NCBI GenBank assembly: GCA_965208745.1
Contig: CBDBPN010000004.1
Location: 3,038,001 to 3,102,000 of the forward strand
DNA length: 64,000 nt
Reading direction: 5' to 3'
Source of the DNA: VXNE01 sp965208745
GTDB taxonomy: Bacteria > Pseudomonadota > Gammaproteobacteria > Pseudomonadales > Azotimanducaceae
Each line of letters begins with the position of its first letter. Position 1 is the stretch's first letter. Made by a program: the position numbers and the translations under genes. The notes under the pieces were generated by a model. That model saw only the letters and a program-made list of their open reading frames with translations, searched no databases and was not told the DNA's origin. Below, piece by piece: positions 51,937 through 60,576 of the stretch.

Positions 51937-53643
51937 TCAGGATTCTTGTTCCTTCGCGAGGGGTCGCTCCTCCCGCTCCCCGGCTGAGGGCTCTTGGGAG
52001 GGGGTCGTCGACGTCGCCCGGAGCAGCGGTGTCTTGCGGAGATAGACTCGACCGACTACCGGATCCTCGCCTCCGAACTTCGCCATGCCGCGGCCCTCTA
52101 TCGCATAGTCGCAATGGAACCCACCGTCAGCGGTCGCTCGCGCAACGAACTCATCGGGATCGATATACCGCCGGTAGTGCTCGCCGAACTGCTTACGGGT
52201 GTCCGCGTCCCTCTCCGTTCGAAACTCGAAGAAACACGGGGTGCCTGGCGGCAAGCCGAGGGACAAGGCGGCCAACAGCTCACGATCCTGTGCTTCGGTG
52301 ATCGCGTGAAGCAAGAAGCGTGCGTAGACCGCCACCGGTGGCGGCGAGGCTCCGGGCTGACCCGGACTTTCGTGCAGGAACGCCGAGAGCGCCCGGGAAA
52401 GCGCATCGGCCTGCGAGATGTCGACCTGTGCGAAAGAAACTTCAAGCTGCTGTTCTTTAACCCGTAGCTGATTCTTCGCGATGACCTCGCTTTGCGCATC
52501 GAGAGCAAGAACCCGGTGTCCTAGCTGCGCGAAAAAGCAAGAGTCGCGCCCGTTTCCGCAGCCGAGGTCGACAACAGCGCACTTGTCGGGCAACTCCAGT
52601 GCGACAGATGCCGCAAACGGTGACGGGACGGTGGTGCGTGAGCTTCCATAGAAGGAGGCCCAATGCCGCCGAATCTGTGCCTGCAGCGCGGGCAGGTCCG
52701 TGCGCGTCTCATTGACTTCCCGCATCTTCTGTCGCGCTTCGACGGTGGGACGCCATTGGAAGTGGGGGTCGCGTTTGCGCCAGTTGGGCCCGTAGATGGT
52801 TTCGAGTAGACCTTCTGGATCCTGCGGAACGAGCACATTATGACCCTTGAACTTGTGTGGCTTCAAGGGATAAATGCGGTCGCTCGAGAAGTCGTTTCCG
52901 ACGTTGTATGAGTATATTTTACCGTCTTCGATCCAAGCCATGAACACGTCGAGAGAAATCCCGGAGACGCGCCAATGAAACTGGATCGGGCTGTCCACCT
53001 CGATCCTCTCACCACGGTTGCGCAACGCGGCCACGATCTGGCCGAACTCGCTGGATGCGGCGTCAAAGCCAACACCTTCTGAGAGAAAGCAGACGTCGAT
53101 ATCGTCGTCGTTTTCTATGAAGTCGTTTTCCCTTATGCAACCTAGTAGCGTGCCGTAGCAAATGAAGAACTGCTTACGGAATAGTTCCTGGAATACTCGG
53201 TTACCCTCGTCGAGCGCAGGAAACACCTTGTCTTCGCGGGCGCTTCCTCTCAAGGGGCGAAAAATGCTCCCGTACTTGGGGCTGATGACGTATCCGTTGT
53301 CGAGGCGGTTCAGGAGTTCCTGTGCATCACACTGTTCAGGGTTTTCGATGTTAAAACTTCGGCCTTCGAGTCGAGGGAGCTTGACGCCGTTCGAGGTCGC
53401 GTGCACGGTAACTCCGTGAGGTAAAAGTCGAAAAAGGGTTGGCGTCAGGGGGAGTCGGAAACCGGAGACGTGATGGCCCATAGAGCGCTGGATGTCCTGT
53501 CGGGGGAGGTCGGCCCGAACCGTGGCCAGCCGCATGGAACCTAACGTGACATCGACGATCGCTGGTGTGTCGGAAGCGTCGTCGACGCACCACCCGGAAA
53601 CCCCAGTCCGGGAGACATGCTCCAAGAAGCCCTTTATTGCCAT
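51937..53643 (-). CDS. LicD-like nucleotidyl/phosphotransferase fused to SAM methyltransferase
   Basis: 568 residues with three parts. N-terminal ~95: beta-rich domain starting FLEHVSRTGVSGWCVDD, common in glycan-cluster proteins. Residues ~110-290: LicD/nucleotidyltransferase-fold part with ICYGTLLGCIRENDFIENDDDIDVCFLSE (Asp-rich active site) and DPEGLLETIYGPNWRKRDP. Residues ~330-540: class I methyltransferase VVDLGCGNGRDSCFFAQLGHRVLALDAQ. The last ~20 residues (QEPSAGEREERPLAKEQES) come from palindromic repeat copy D. LicD proteins transfer phospho-groups to glycans, so a methylated phosphate modification is a reasonable guess. Confidence 0.78.
   Translation of the reverse strand: MAIKGFLEHVSRTGVSGWCVDDASDTPAIVDVTLGSMRLATVRADLPRQDIQRSMGHHVSGFRLPLTPTLFRLLPHGVTVHATSNGVKLPRLEGRSFNIENPEQCDAQELLNRLDNGYVISPKYGSIFRPLRGSAREDKVFPALDEGNRVFQELFRKQFFICYGTLLGCIRENDFIENDDDIDVCFLSEGVGFDAASSEFGQIVAALRNRGERIEVDSPIQFHWRVSGISLDVFMAWIEDGKIYSYNVGNDFSSDRIYPLKPHKFKGHNVLVPQDPEGLLETIYGPNWRKRDPHFQWRPTVEARQKMREVNETRTDLPALQAQIRRHWASFYGSSRTTVPSPFAASVALELPDKCAVVDLGCGNGRDSCFFAQLGHRVLALDAQSEVIAKNQLRVKEQQLEVSFAQVDISQADALSRALSAFLHESPGQPGASPPPVAVYARFLLHAITEAQDRELLAALSLGLPPGTPCFFEFRTERDADTRKQFGEHYRRYIDPDEFVARATADGGFHCDYAIEGRGMAKFGGEDPVVGRVYLRKTPLLRATSTTPSQEPSAGEREERPLAKEQES
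51956..51993 (+). repeat. Palindromic repeat, copy D, at the end of the LicD/methyltransferase gene
   Basis: A diverged copy that keeps GCGAGGGGT at the left and CCGCTCCCCGGCTGAGGGCTC at the right (the right part has no mismatch over its last 19 bases to copy B). The hairpin arm is altered (TCGCTCCTC). It is read on the minus strand as EPSAGEREERPLAKE and fills the last codons of the gene, very close to its stop. Confidence 0.8.
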
Positions 53644-53740
53644 GGTCGCTCCTGCACAACGCGCTTGCCCTCACCGTGACGTTCGGGAGGGTGCAAGGCG
53701 GGGCATCTTCCGGGAAAGGGCCGGCAAACGCAAACTGGCC

Positions 53741-53749
53741 GCGCCGATT
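53741..53749 (+). repeat. Target-site duplication, left copy (GCGCCGATT)
   Basis: Nine bases directly left of the inverted repeat of the insertion sequence. The same nine bases follow its right end at 55585-55593, which marks a recent insertion. Confidence 0.9.
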
Positions 53750-53856
53750 GGGTGCACGTCAAAATTGTGGCGATCTTGGTCTTGGCTGCGGTGCGTTTGC
53801 GTTGCGCGCGGGCGTCTGACATATTTGTCATATGCAAGGCACTTGTGAGGAACGCC

Positions 53857-54246
53857 ATGCCGGAGTTCGACATCTCGACGCTTGAGTCCCGTCGCCAGGA
53901 GTTGCAGCAAGCGATCGCGGGGATCGGCGACCTGCGCGCCGGATCGCTGAAGTCGCGCCACCGCAGGTGCGGCAAGCCGAACTGTCACTGTGCGGCCGAC
54001 GGCGATCCGGGACACGGGCCGTACTGGTCGGTGTCGCGGCTGGTCAAGGGGCGCATGCGCAGCCGCGCCGTGCCGGCGGAGGCGGTGGCGCAGACGCGGC
54101 GCCAGATCGAGGAGTGCCGGCGCTTTCGGGCGCTGACGGCCGAGTTGATCGAGGTGGGCGATGCGTTGTGCGAACAGCGTCTGGCGGAGCGCCGGGCGGA
54201 GCCCGGAAAAAGGGGGCCGCCGCGGACGCGCCCGGCGCGCCGCTGA
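53857..54246 (+). CDS. ISKra4-type element, first frame (DUF6788-like)
   Basis: 129 residues from ATG 53857. It carries the hallmark RCGKPNCHCAADGDPGHGPYWSVSRLVKGRMRSR and a basic tail. Its end lies in a different frame from the transposase. An A5G5 run at 54207-54216, with codons GGA AAA AGG, sits where a -1 shift would join the two frames, so this may be the N-terminal part of a fusion transposase, made by programmed or transcriptional slippage. Confidence 0.85.
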   Translation: MPEFDISTLESRRQELQQAIAGIGDLRAGSLKSRHRRCGKPNCHCAADGDPGHGPYWSVSRLVKGRMRSRAVPAEAVAQTRRQIEECRRFRALTAELIEVGDALCEQRLAERRAEPGKRGPPRTRPARR

Positions 54247-55556
54247 CGGCCGAGTTGGCGGCGGAGGCGGCGCGCCCGCTGGGGGACGGTGCGCTGACCG
54301 ATGGCGACTTCGAGGCGCTGGAGCGGGCCGGCCGCGACGCCGCGCTCGGCGTGATGGGTCGGCTGATCGCGGCGCACCTGAACGCCGACCGCGGCGACAC
54401 GCGCGCCACGGCGGCCTGCGACTGCGGCGCCACGGCGCATTACGTCGACCGCCGCGCGAAGACCTTCACGACGGCGTTCGGGCCGCTGACGCTGGAACGG
54501 GCGTGGTATCACTGCGCGGCCTGCGGGCACGGCTTCGGTCCGCGCGACCGGGCACTGGCCCTGGACGACGGCTCGCTGTCGCCGGCGGTGCGGCGCATGG
54601 TGGGCGTCGCCGCCGCGCAGACGAGCTTCGGCAACGCCGGCGGCCTGCCGCGCGAACTGGCCGGCCTTGACGTCGGCGCCAAGCAGGTGGAGCGCCACGC
54701 CGAGGCGCTCGGCCGCGACATCGCGCGCGACGAGGCCGCGCTGGTCGAGTCCGGGCCGCCCGCCGCGGACACCCTGCACGCCGGCCTGGACGGCACCGGC
54801 GTGCCGGTGCGGCCGTCGGAGACGGTGGGTCGTGTCGGCAAGCAGGCGGACGGTACCGCCAGAACCCGCGAGGTGAAGCTGGTCGCGGTCTGGTCCGCCG
54901 AGGGCCGGGACCGGCACGGCATGCCGCGCCGCGACGCCGACTCGACGTCCCACAACGCCGCCATCGAGAGCATCGCCGGCCGCGACACGGACCGCGACCC
55001 GGCGCCGTTCGCCGCGCGCGTGCTGCGCGAACTCGAACGCCGCGGCTTCGACCGCGCCAAGCGCCGCGTGGTGCTCGGCGACGGCGCCGCCCGGATCTGG
55101 AACTTCGCCGACGAGCACCTGCCCGGCGCCATCCGGATCGTCGACCTGTTCCATGCCAAGGAGCACGTCTTCGAAGCCGCCAAGGCCATCTACGGCGACA
55201 GCGATCTGGCGGCGCAATGGGGCAAGGCGCGCCGCGACGAACTCGACCGGTTCGGCGCCGCGCCGATCATCGCGGCGCTGCGCCGGCATGTCCATGGCAA
55301 CGACGACGTGCGCCGGGAACTCGAGTACTTCACCGCCGATCGCGAACGCATGGACTACCCGGCGTTCCGCGCCCGCGGACTGTGCGTCACCACCGGCGTC
55401 GTCGAGGGCGGCTGCAAGTCCGTCGTCGGCAATCGCCTCAAGCGCGGCGGCATGCACTGGACCGTCGCCGGCGCCAACGCCATCATCGCCCTGCGCTGCG
55501 CCATCAGGAGCAACCGCTTCGACGACTACTGGGAGCGCCGGGTCGCCAATCCCTGA
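54210..55556 (+). CDS. ISKra4-type transposase
   Basis: The catalytic part, about 448 residues after the possible frameshift. Zinc-ribbon-like CDCGATAHYVDRR and CAACGHGFGPRD, then LHAGLDGTGVPVR (first catalytic Asp), VVLGDGAARIWNFADEHLPGAIRIVDLFHAKEHVFE (second Asp and the FHAKEH motif), and VTTGVVEGGCKSVVGNRLKRGGMHW (Glu). The DDE pattern is therefore intact and the element is probably active. Start coordinate marks the frame junction, not a start codon. Confidence 0.88.
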   Translation, partial: KGAAADAPGAPLTAELAAEAARPLGDGALTDGDFEALERAGRDAALGVMGRLIAAHLNADRGDTRATAACDCGATAHYVDRRAKTFTTAFGPLTLERAWYHCAACGHGFGPRDRALALDDGSLSPAVRRMVGVAAAQTSFGNAGGLPRELAGLDVGAKQVERHAEALGRDIARDEAALVESGPPAADTLHAGLDGTGVPVRPSETVGRVGKQADGTARTREVKLVAVWSAEGRDRHGMPRRDADSTSHNAAIESIAGRDTDRDPAPFAARVLRELERRGFDRAKRRVVLGDGAARIWNFADEHLPGAIRIVDLFHAKEHVFEAAKAIYGDSDLAAQWGKARRDELDRFGAAPIIAALRRHVHGNDDVRRELEYFTADRERMDYPAFRARGLCVTTGVVEGGCKSVVGNRLKRGGMHWTVAGANAIIALRCAIRSNRFDDYWERRVANP

Positions 55557-55584
55557 CCTCTACCCACAAATCTGACGTGGACCC

Positions 55585-55593
55585 GCGCCGATT
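55585..55593 (+). repeat. Target-site duplication, right copy (GCGCCGATT)
   Basis: Identical to 53741-53749 and adjacent to the right inverted repeat. It restores the pre-insertion sequence when joined to the left flank. Confidence 0.9.
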
Positions 55594-56216
55594 CTGCCAG
55601 AGCGGGGATGTTCGCAGGGCGCCGGAAGGCTGCGTCGGCGGGCGGGGCCCTCGACGCCGCAGTAGTCGGGGCCGGCATCCGCAGCCGGGACAGCGTTGGC
55701 CACACTGGGCTTGCCGCCGGGTCCAAACGGGGTGCTCCCGAGGCTTCCGCTTGTGAGCGTTCACGAATGCGATTCTCGACGGGCGGCGGCCCCTCCGGTC
55801 GCAGAGCCGCGGAGCGTGCCTGGCAGCCTGCGAGCACCTCATCTGGATATGTTGCCCAGGTAGCTGATGGACGGGTTCTCCGTCGTTGCACTTGGGCTAC
55901 CCGCAAGGGGTCGGGTTCCACACGCGTTGTGCCAAAGAGAGTCCAACAGTGGCGAGAAAAACGCCGGCTCGGCCCGGTGCGGGTGGGGGCTTTGTCCGTG
56001 CAGTGCGTCGGTCCGCTGGCGCGGCGTCCCTGCCGGCAGCCAGCGGCTGCGCACCTCGACCGTTTTCTCGGGCACGGAGGAAGGCGTACGACTCTGCTGT
56101 CGTGCCCCGAGAACGATCTCCAAAGGCATCTCGGCCAGCGGACGACCTCTTGTCCATCAACCGCTCGGGCAGGCTTGAGCGCGGACCACAACGGCAGCCT
56201 ACGACAGGCGGACTGC
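55594..56216. other. Non-coding stretch between the IS and wzt
   Basis: About 620 bases. Frames that are open here show no family motif, no membrane segments or codon bias matching either neighbour, and contradict each other. I see no repeats or RNA structure. It follows the 3' end of wzt, so it may hold its terminator and decayed sequence. Confidence 0.45.
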
Positions 56217-56903
56217 TCAGCCAGCTGCGGATGCCGCTTCCCGATACTCGGTCGCCACCTCCTCTGCGCTGCCGTACGCACGAACCGCGCCCTCCTCCAG
56301 CCACAGCGCGCGATGGCACATCTTGTGAACCATGTTGGCGTTGTGGGTAACGTAGACCACGGCCCTGTCTTGCTGGAAACGCTCCAACATGATCTTGCGA
56401 GACTTCTCGCGGAACTCCCGGTCGCCGACGCTAAAGACTTCGTCAAGAAGGAGGATGTCTGGATCTAGGCTGATGGCCGTCGAAAAGCACAACCGGCTTC
56501 TCATGCCGCTGGAGTATGTGGTTACTCGCCGATGTATGGCCTCGCCCAACCCGGACATCTCGGTGACGCCAGGCACCCGTTCCAGTGCTTCCCGGCGGGA
56601 CAGGCCGTTCAACATGCCGTGCATGACGATGTTATGCACGCCTGATAGTTCTGGATCAAATCCCGCGTTGAGCGATAGCAGCGCACAGGACATTCCCTCG
56701 TTATCAATCCACCCTTCGTTGGGTTCCAGCACTCCCGCCATCACCCGCATCAACGTGGACTTCCCCGCCCCGTTGTGGCCCAGTATCCCGAGGTTCTCTC
56801 CGACTTGGAGCTCCAGCGAGACGTCGCGAAGCGCAACAACGTCGCTGTCCTTCGACAACAGGTTGTACTGCGAGTAGGCGACCGAGACGTGGGAAAGGCG
56901 CAT
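56217..56903 (-). CDS. wzt: Polysaccharide export ABC transporter ATPase (Wzt)
   Basis: Energises export of an undecaprenol-linked glycan through Wzm. 228 residues: Walker A GHNGAGKSTLMR, signature TYSSGMRSRL, Walker B DILLLDEVFSVGD, H-loop VTHNANM. It ends soon after the ATPase core, without the C-terminal carbohydrate-binding domain found in Wzt proteins that recognise capped O-antigens. ATG overlaps the wzm stop (TAATG). Confidence 0.92.
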   Translation of the reverse strand: MRLSHVSVAYSQYNLLSKDSDVVALRDVSLELQVGENLGILGHNGAGKSTLMRVMAGVLEPNEGWIDNEGMSCALLSLNAGFDPELSGVHNIVMHGMLNGLSRREALERVPGVTEMSGLGEAIHRRVTTYSSGMRSRLCFSTAISLDPDILLLDEVFSVGDREFREKSRKIMLERFQQDRAVVYVTHNANMVHKMCHRALWLEEGAVRAYGSAEEVATEYREAASAAG

Positions 56904-57673
56904 TAGGCGAGAACGTGCCTGGTAAGGGTGAGGTCCCAGCGGGCGTATGCGCGTCTCATGAGGTACAGCCAGACTACGCAAGCCGCGGCGATCCGCAGGC
57001 AGGTGAGCATCTCGGGGACGGTGCCGTCCAGCAGGACGGCGCGGTAGTCCTCTATGAGGAGAGCCATCGGGTTGAGTCTGAATATCTCCTGGTACGCGGG
57101 CGGCATCCGCTCGACAGCGAAGAAGACGCCCGAGCAGAACATCATCAGCAGCAAGCCTGAGCGGACGACGAAGGTGAGATCTCGAATCCAGCAGCAGGCG
57201 AAGGCGACCGTGGCACCGATGGCGAGGGTCAGCAGCAGTTGTGTGACTAGAAGGACGGGCAGGTAGAACCAGGCTTCGGATGGACCCAGCATCACGGCGA
57301 TCACTGCGAGGATGATCGCGAAGATGAAGGCATGTTTGAGGGACGCGGCGATGACGGCCGTGAATGGAAATAGCAACTTGGGGAGTGGCCTTTGGGAGAT
57401 CATGCTCTTGGCGACACGGACGCTGTCGGCGGAGTTCGCAACGCCGTTCGAGAACCACAGCCAGCTCGTTACGCCGACTATCAGGAAGTATTGGAAGTTC
57501 TCTGTGTTGGACTCGCGGAGGTACGTGAAGACCAGCAGGAACACACCAGTCATCGCGATCGGCTCGAGGAACCACCAGAGCCAGGCAAGGTAATACCGTG
57601 CTGCCTCCCGCACCAGGTTGAGGTACGCGCGGTACGCTGCGTAGCGCCAGAGATGAGGTTCTATCAGGAACAT
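56903..57673 (-). CDS. wzm: Polysaccharide export ABC transporter permease (Wzm)
   Basis: ABC-2 type membrane permease, 256 residues with six membrane helices (WWFLEPIAMTGVFLLVFTYL, AFIFAIILAVIAVMLG, LLVTQLLLTLAIGATVAFAC, SGLLLMMFCSGVFFAVE and others) and the conserved ...FRLNPMALLIEDYRAVLLDG near the C-terminus. Overlaps wzt; the GT2 gene lies 22 bases upstream on the same strand. Confidence 0.92.
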   Translation of the reverse strand: MFLIEPHLWRYAAYRAYLNLVREAARYYLAWLWWFLEPIAMTGVFLLVFTYLRESNTENFQYFLIVGVTSWLWFSNGVANSADSVRVAKSMISQRPLPKLLFPFTAVIAASLKHAFIFAIILAVIAVMLGPSEAWFYLPVLLVTQLLLTLAIGATVAFACCWIRDLTFVVRSGLLLMMFCSGVFFAVERMPPAYQEIFRLNPMALLIEDYRAVLLDGTVPEMLTCLRIAAACVVWLYLMRRAYARWDLTLTRHVLA

Positions 57674-57695
57674 GCTGTCTCTCGAGAGTGTGGTC

Positions 57696-59480
57696 CTACG
57701 GCCTGGGACGAGCTCGCTCGCCCCATAGAGGAATGCTCGGGTAGAGCGAGGACATCCAAAGGTTGGGATTGTAATGGGGGTCTTGCGGGCAGTGCTCGGC
57801 CAGGAACGCCTGCAGCCGCACGACGTCGGCGGTGGGGTCGCGCCGACCGCGGGTTTGGGACTCCAAATGCACCAACACCACGTCTGGGAGGTAGACGTTC
57901 AAGTAGCCCTCCCTCATCGCGCGCACGCAGATTTCGACATCGTTGCCCGCGACGGGATAAGCTTCGTCAAACGGTCCGATGGCCTCCAGGGTACGGCGCG
58001 AGATCGCCATACAGGCACCGGTCACTGCGGCGACGTTGCGTGGCATGTGTGGCGAGACGAACATGTGCTCGTCCGAGTCGAGGGGTGCGCCCCGGTACAC
58101 ATGATCGGAGCAGCCGCCGTAACCGATGACGATGCCCGCGTGTTGGATGCGGCCGTTGTCGTACAGCAGCAACGCGCCAACGGCGCCTGTATCCGGTCGC
58201 ATTGCGACATCTCCCAGCCGGGCGAGCCATTCTTCAGTGCGTGGTAGGGTGTCGTTGTTGAGGAACACGAACACTTCGCCTTCGGCGGTCGCGACGCCGA
58301 TGTTGTTCAGGCGACTCCAGTTGAAGCTCCCGGGTGCCGACAGGACACGCAGGCGATCCCACTTCGCCTGGGCCTCCTCGAACCAGGCGTGCGTTTTCGG
58401 ATCCTGCGAGTCGTTGTCGAGGATGATGACCTCGAAGTTGCCGGTGTTGGTGCGGAACACGCCCTCGACGCAAGGTCGAAGAAGGTCCAGCCGGTCTCGG
58501 GTGGGCAGGATCACCGAGACGGGCGCAGCTCGCCCGCCGAATTGGCAACGCCACGGCAGCGCGCCGGGCGAGGTCGCCACGTCCGCGTCGGGGCCGTATC
58601 GGCCCCGCAGGTAGGTTGGCAGGTAGGCCGGGATGTCTTGTGCCGCCGCGACCAGGGGTACATCCACCATCCCAATCAGCCGATGTGCCAGGATGGCGTC
58701 GAGCCGGCAAACTTGCTCTGCCCGCTCGGCGAGGATCAGGGCGAAGCTGTGGAGGTCTTCGATCTCAGCATCCACAGGCAAATCCAACGCCAGATCCCGC
58801 GACAGCACGGCGCAGGTTTCCATGTAGTTGAAGGCACAGAGCAAGTCCGGCGAGAAGGATGGTTTGAAGAAGGGGCGTGAGCGGCACCCGGCACCGTCGA
58901 TGCAGTCCTCGTCGCCATACAGCAGCGCCTTCCCCCGGATCGAGGAGGGCACCCGCATCTCCCCGGGCAAGCAACCCGGGCCCAGTACGGCGAGGAAATC
59001 GCTGCGTTGGCCACTGCGGCGGATGGCACTGGCCAGCGAACTCACGGACAGCGACGCGACGTTGCAGATCGAGAAACGTTGGCCTTCCCTTTTGGCATGC
59101 GTGGCAACGGTCTCGTCATCCGTCACCAGCAACAGCGGTACACCGATGGCGTGCGCCGCTGAAATCAACGCCGCCACGTAGGCGTTTCTGTCCCGGACGC
59201 CGAGGGTTGACGCGATGATCAGGACGTCGCCTTGGGTCGTGGGTGGCGGCGACGCTGAACGTCGCCTGAGCCAAGCGCGGTACCGACGAGCGTCGCGGTG
59301 CTGACCGTGGGACGTTGCCGTGACCGCCCAACCGACCACGGCACCCAAGCCCCTCGCCCGCCATAGCTCCCAAACGGTCCGCATCATTGCCCGATAGCCG
59401 CCGGCGAACGCCGCAGCGTGGTGGACATTGGCCGCGAGCCTTGTGCCGCGGCGCAGGCGCCGAAAGAGGCGGGAGCGCAT
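57696..59480 (-). CDS. Glycosyltransferase family 2 protein (594 aa)
   Basis: Two-part protein. The C-terminal ~270 residues are a GT-A domain: PVSVILPTRDRLDLLRPCVEGV, FEVIILDNDSQDP, NNIGVATAEGEVFVFLNNDTLP (DxD-like), GAVGALLLYDNGRIQHAG and GPFDEAYPVAGNDVEICVRAMREGY. The N-terminal ~300 residues look like a second, divergent GT-A-type domain (DVLIIASTLGVRDRNAYVAALI, LLYGDEDCID). Probably adds sugars to the exported glycan. Operon with wzm-wzt. Confidence 0.85.
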   Translation of the reverse strand: MRSRLFRRLRRGTRLAANVHHAAAFAGGYRAMMRTVWELWRARGLGAVVGWAVTATSHGQHRDARRYRAWLRRRSASPPPTTQGDVLIIASTLGVRDRNAYVAALISAAHAIGVPLLLVTDDETVATHAKREGQRFSICNVASLSVSSLASAIRRSGQRSDFLAVLGPGCLPGEMRVPSSIRGKALLYGDEDCIDGAGCRSRPFFKPSFSPDLLCAFNYMETCAVLSRDLALDLPVDAEIEDLHSFALILAERAEQVCRLDAILAHRLIGMVDVPLVAAAQDIPAYLPTYLRGRYGPDADVATSPGALPWRCQFGGRAAPVSVILPTRDRLDLLRPCVEGVFRTNTGNFEVIILDNDSQDPKTHAWFEEAQAKWDRLRVLSAPGSFNWSRLNNIGVATAEGEVFVFLNNDTLPRTEEWLARLGDVAMRPDTGAVGALLLYDNGRIQHAGIVIGYGGCSDHVYRGAPLDSDEHMFVSPHMPRNVAAVTGACMAISRRTLEAIGPFDEAYPVAGNDVEICVRAMREGYLNVYLPDVVLVHLESQTRGRRDPTADVVRLQAFLAEHCPQDPHYNPNLWMSSLYPSIPLWGERARPRP

Positions 59481-59934
59481 CGAAACCTAGACCGGATAAC
59501 TCGCCCATGTAGCGGGAAAGGCTGCCTTCCGAGGCATAAGGGTCTTTCGATCAACGGCGTACGCCAAGGAAGGAAACGGCCTTTGGAAACATAGTGTAGC
59601 GGCGAACAGCTCGATTTCCAGCTCACGTTGTCCAACGGGAGGTGAGTGTGAGGGGTTCGGTCCGGACGATCTTCGGAGGATGATCGTGACGCTGCGGCTG
59701 GAACGAGAGCGGCACGGTGGCGGAGCATGCGTGCGGGCGCGCATTTCGGCGGTGATGTGGTGCCCATCACGGGGGCAGCGACTCACCGCCTCGCGGGGGA
59801 GGACGGCCCGAGGAACACCGCAACCAGCCGTGGCGTGCTTTTTTCCGAGGGCGCGGGCTCCTCGTCGGTCTGTGACAGGGCGGGTTTCAGGCGCCTTGTC
59901 GGCGGTTCACTCGGCCAGCGCGATTCGCTCCGAT
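59481..59934. other. Non-coding stretch upstream of the GT2 gene
   Basis: About 450 bases containing the region where the wzm-wzt-GT2 promoter must lie. A weak TGGAAA-16-TACACT arrangement on the minus strand near 59590-59620 is the best candidate. No gene is supported. Confidence 0.35.
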
Positions 59935-60240
59935 TCAGGAGCCGACCGAAGCCCGAACCGTGGTCCTCCAGAATCGCGTTGTCGATTCGTCGTCGAAGTT
60001 GATCCGCCCGTCCCACAGCCAGCGGTCGCCCGGTATGTGCTGTCCCGTCACGATGCAGCCGACGTCTTGGCCAAGCACCGCCCGCGGCGCGATATAGCGG
60101 CCATCGGCCGCAGGGAACCGGTTGGGTTCGAAGCGGAAGTTCAGACCGGTCCGGCGGTAGCCAGGCGGCGGGACCTTGGCATCCACGGGAAGGACATGCA
60201 CGAACAACCGCTTCGCGCCACCCTCCCTACCGCACCGCAT
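59935..60240 (-). pseudogene. Unrecognised fragment, possibly a decayed glycan gene
   Basis: A 101-codon frame with a protein-like stretch (PVDAKVPPPGYRRTGLNFRF, DRWLWDGRINFDDESTTRFWRTTVRA) but no family I can name. The DNA before it (60241-60317) continues with protein-like sequence in another frame (FDVGVHIDRLAGAVYLHPGRLRQY). It therefore looks like the remains of a larger gene. Confidence 0.3.
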
Positions 60241-60317
60241 CGAGGCTGCAGTATTGGCGGAGGCGCCCCGGATGGAGATAGACGGCGCCCGCTAGCCGAT
60301 CGATGTGTACACCCACG

Positions 60318-60548
60318 TCAAAGCACCGGATAGAAGAACGTCCGCTTGAGGTAGAGGACCGCCAGGTTTTGGGCGCGGACGTGGAAGAGCCGGCGCACCG
60401 GCGTGGTCTCCGGCCCCGTATCGGACATCGCGAACAGGTGGACTTCGTGCCCCCGTTCCTCGAGGGCTGCGGTCACGTCGAGGATGTAGCGTTCCGTACC
60501 GCCGAGGACCTCCTCGGGCCGGTGGTCGTTGACCATGAGGATCTTCAT
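60318..60548 (-). pseudogene. Glycosyltransferase GT4, N-terminal fragment
   Basis: 76 residues starting MKILMVNDHRPEEVLGGTERYILDVTAALEERGHEVHLF, a typical GT4 start with the GGxE acceptor loop, then it stops after KRTFFYPVL. A complete enzyme has about 380 residues; the rest is absent downstream. It sits 28 bases after rfbA in the same direction, so the ancestral operon had a glycosyltransferase here that has been deleted. Confidence 0.7.
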
Positions 60549-60576
60549 CGTCGTGCGGGGACGGACGGCGCGCGTC

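Larger units (their letters stand above)
53750..55584 (+). mobile_element. ISKra4-type insertion sequence, 1835 bp
   Basis: A complete element: terminal inverted repeats of 21 bp (53750-53770 and 55564-55584, 18 of 21 matching, starting GGGT and ending in TTGTGG), 9-bp target duplications, and two overlapping frames encoding a DUF6788-type small protein and a large transposase. Codon use is much GC-richer than in the glycan genes around it. It lies between the LicD/methyltransferase gene start and the Wzm/Wzt operon, in non-coding DNA. Confidence 0.9.

Noticed and set aside
53985..55457. Long minus-strand frame (490 codons) opposite the transposase
   Set aside because: Same reason: it mirrors the transposase codons and has no motif.
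55526..56468. Overlapping frames of about 290-300 codons on both strands between the IS and wzt
   Set aside because: They contradict each other, contain no recognisable motif, and one runs across the IS boundary and into wzt.
59680..60333. A 217-codon plus-strand gene
   Set aside because: Arg-rich, no domain, and overlaps the fragments on the minus strand that look more protein-like.
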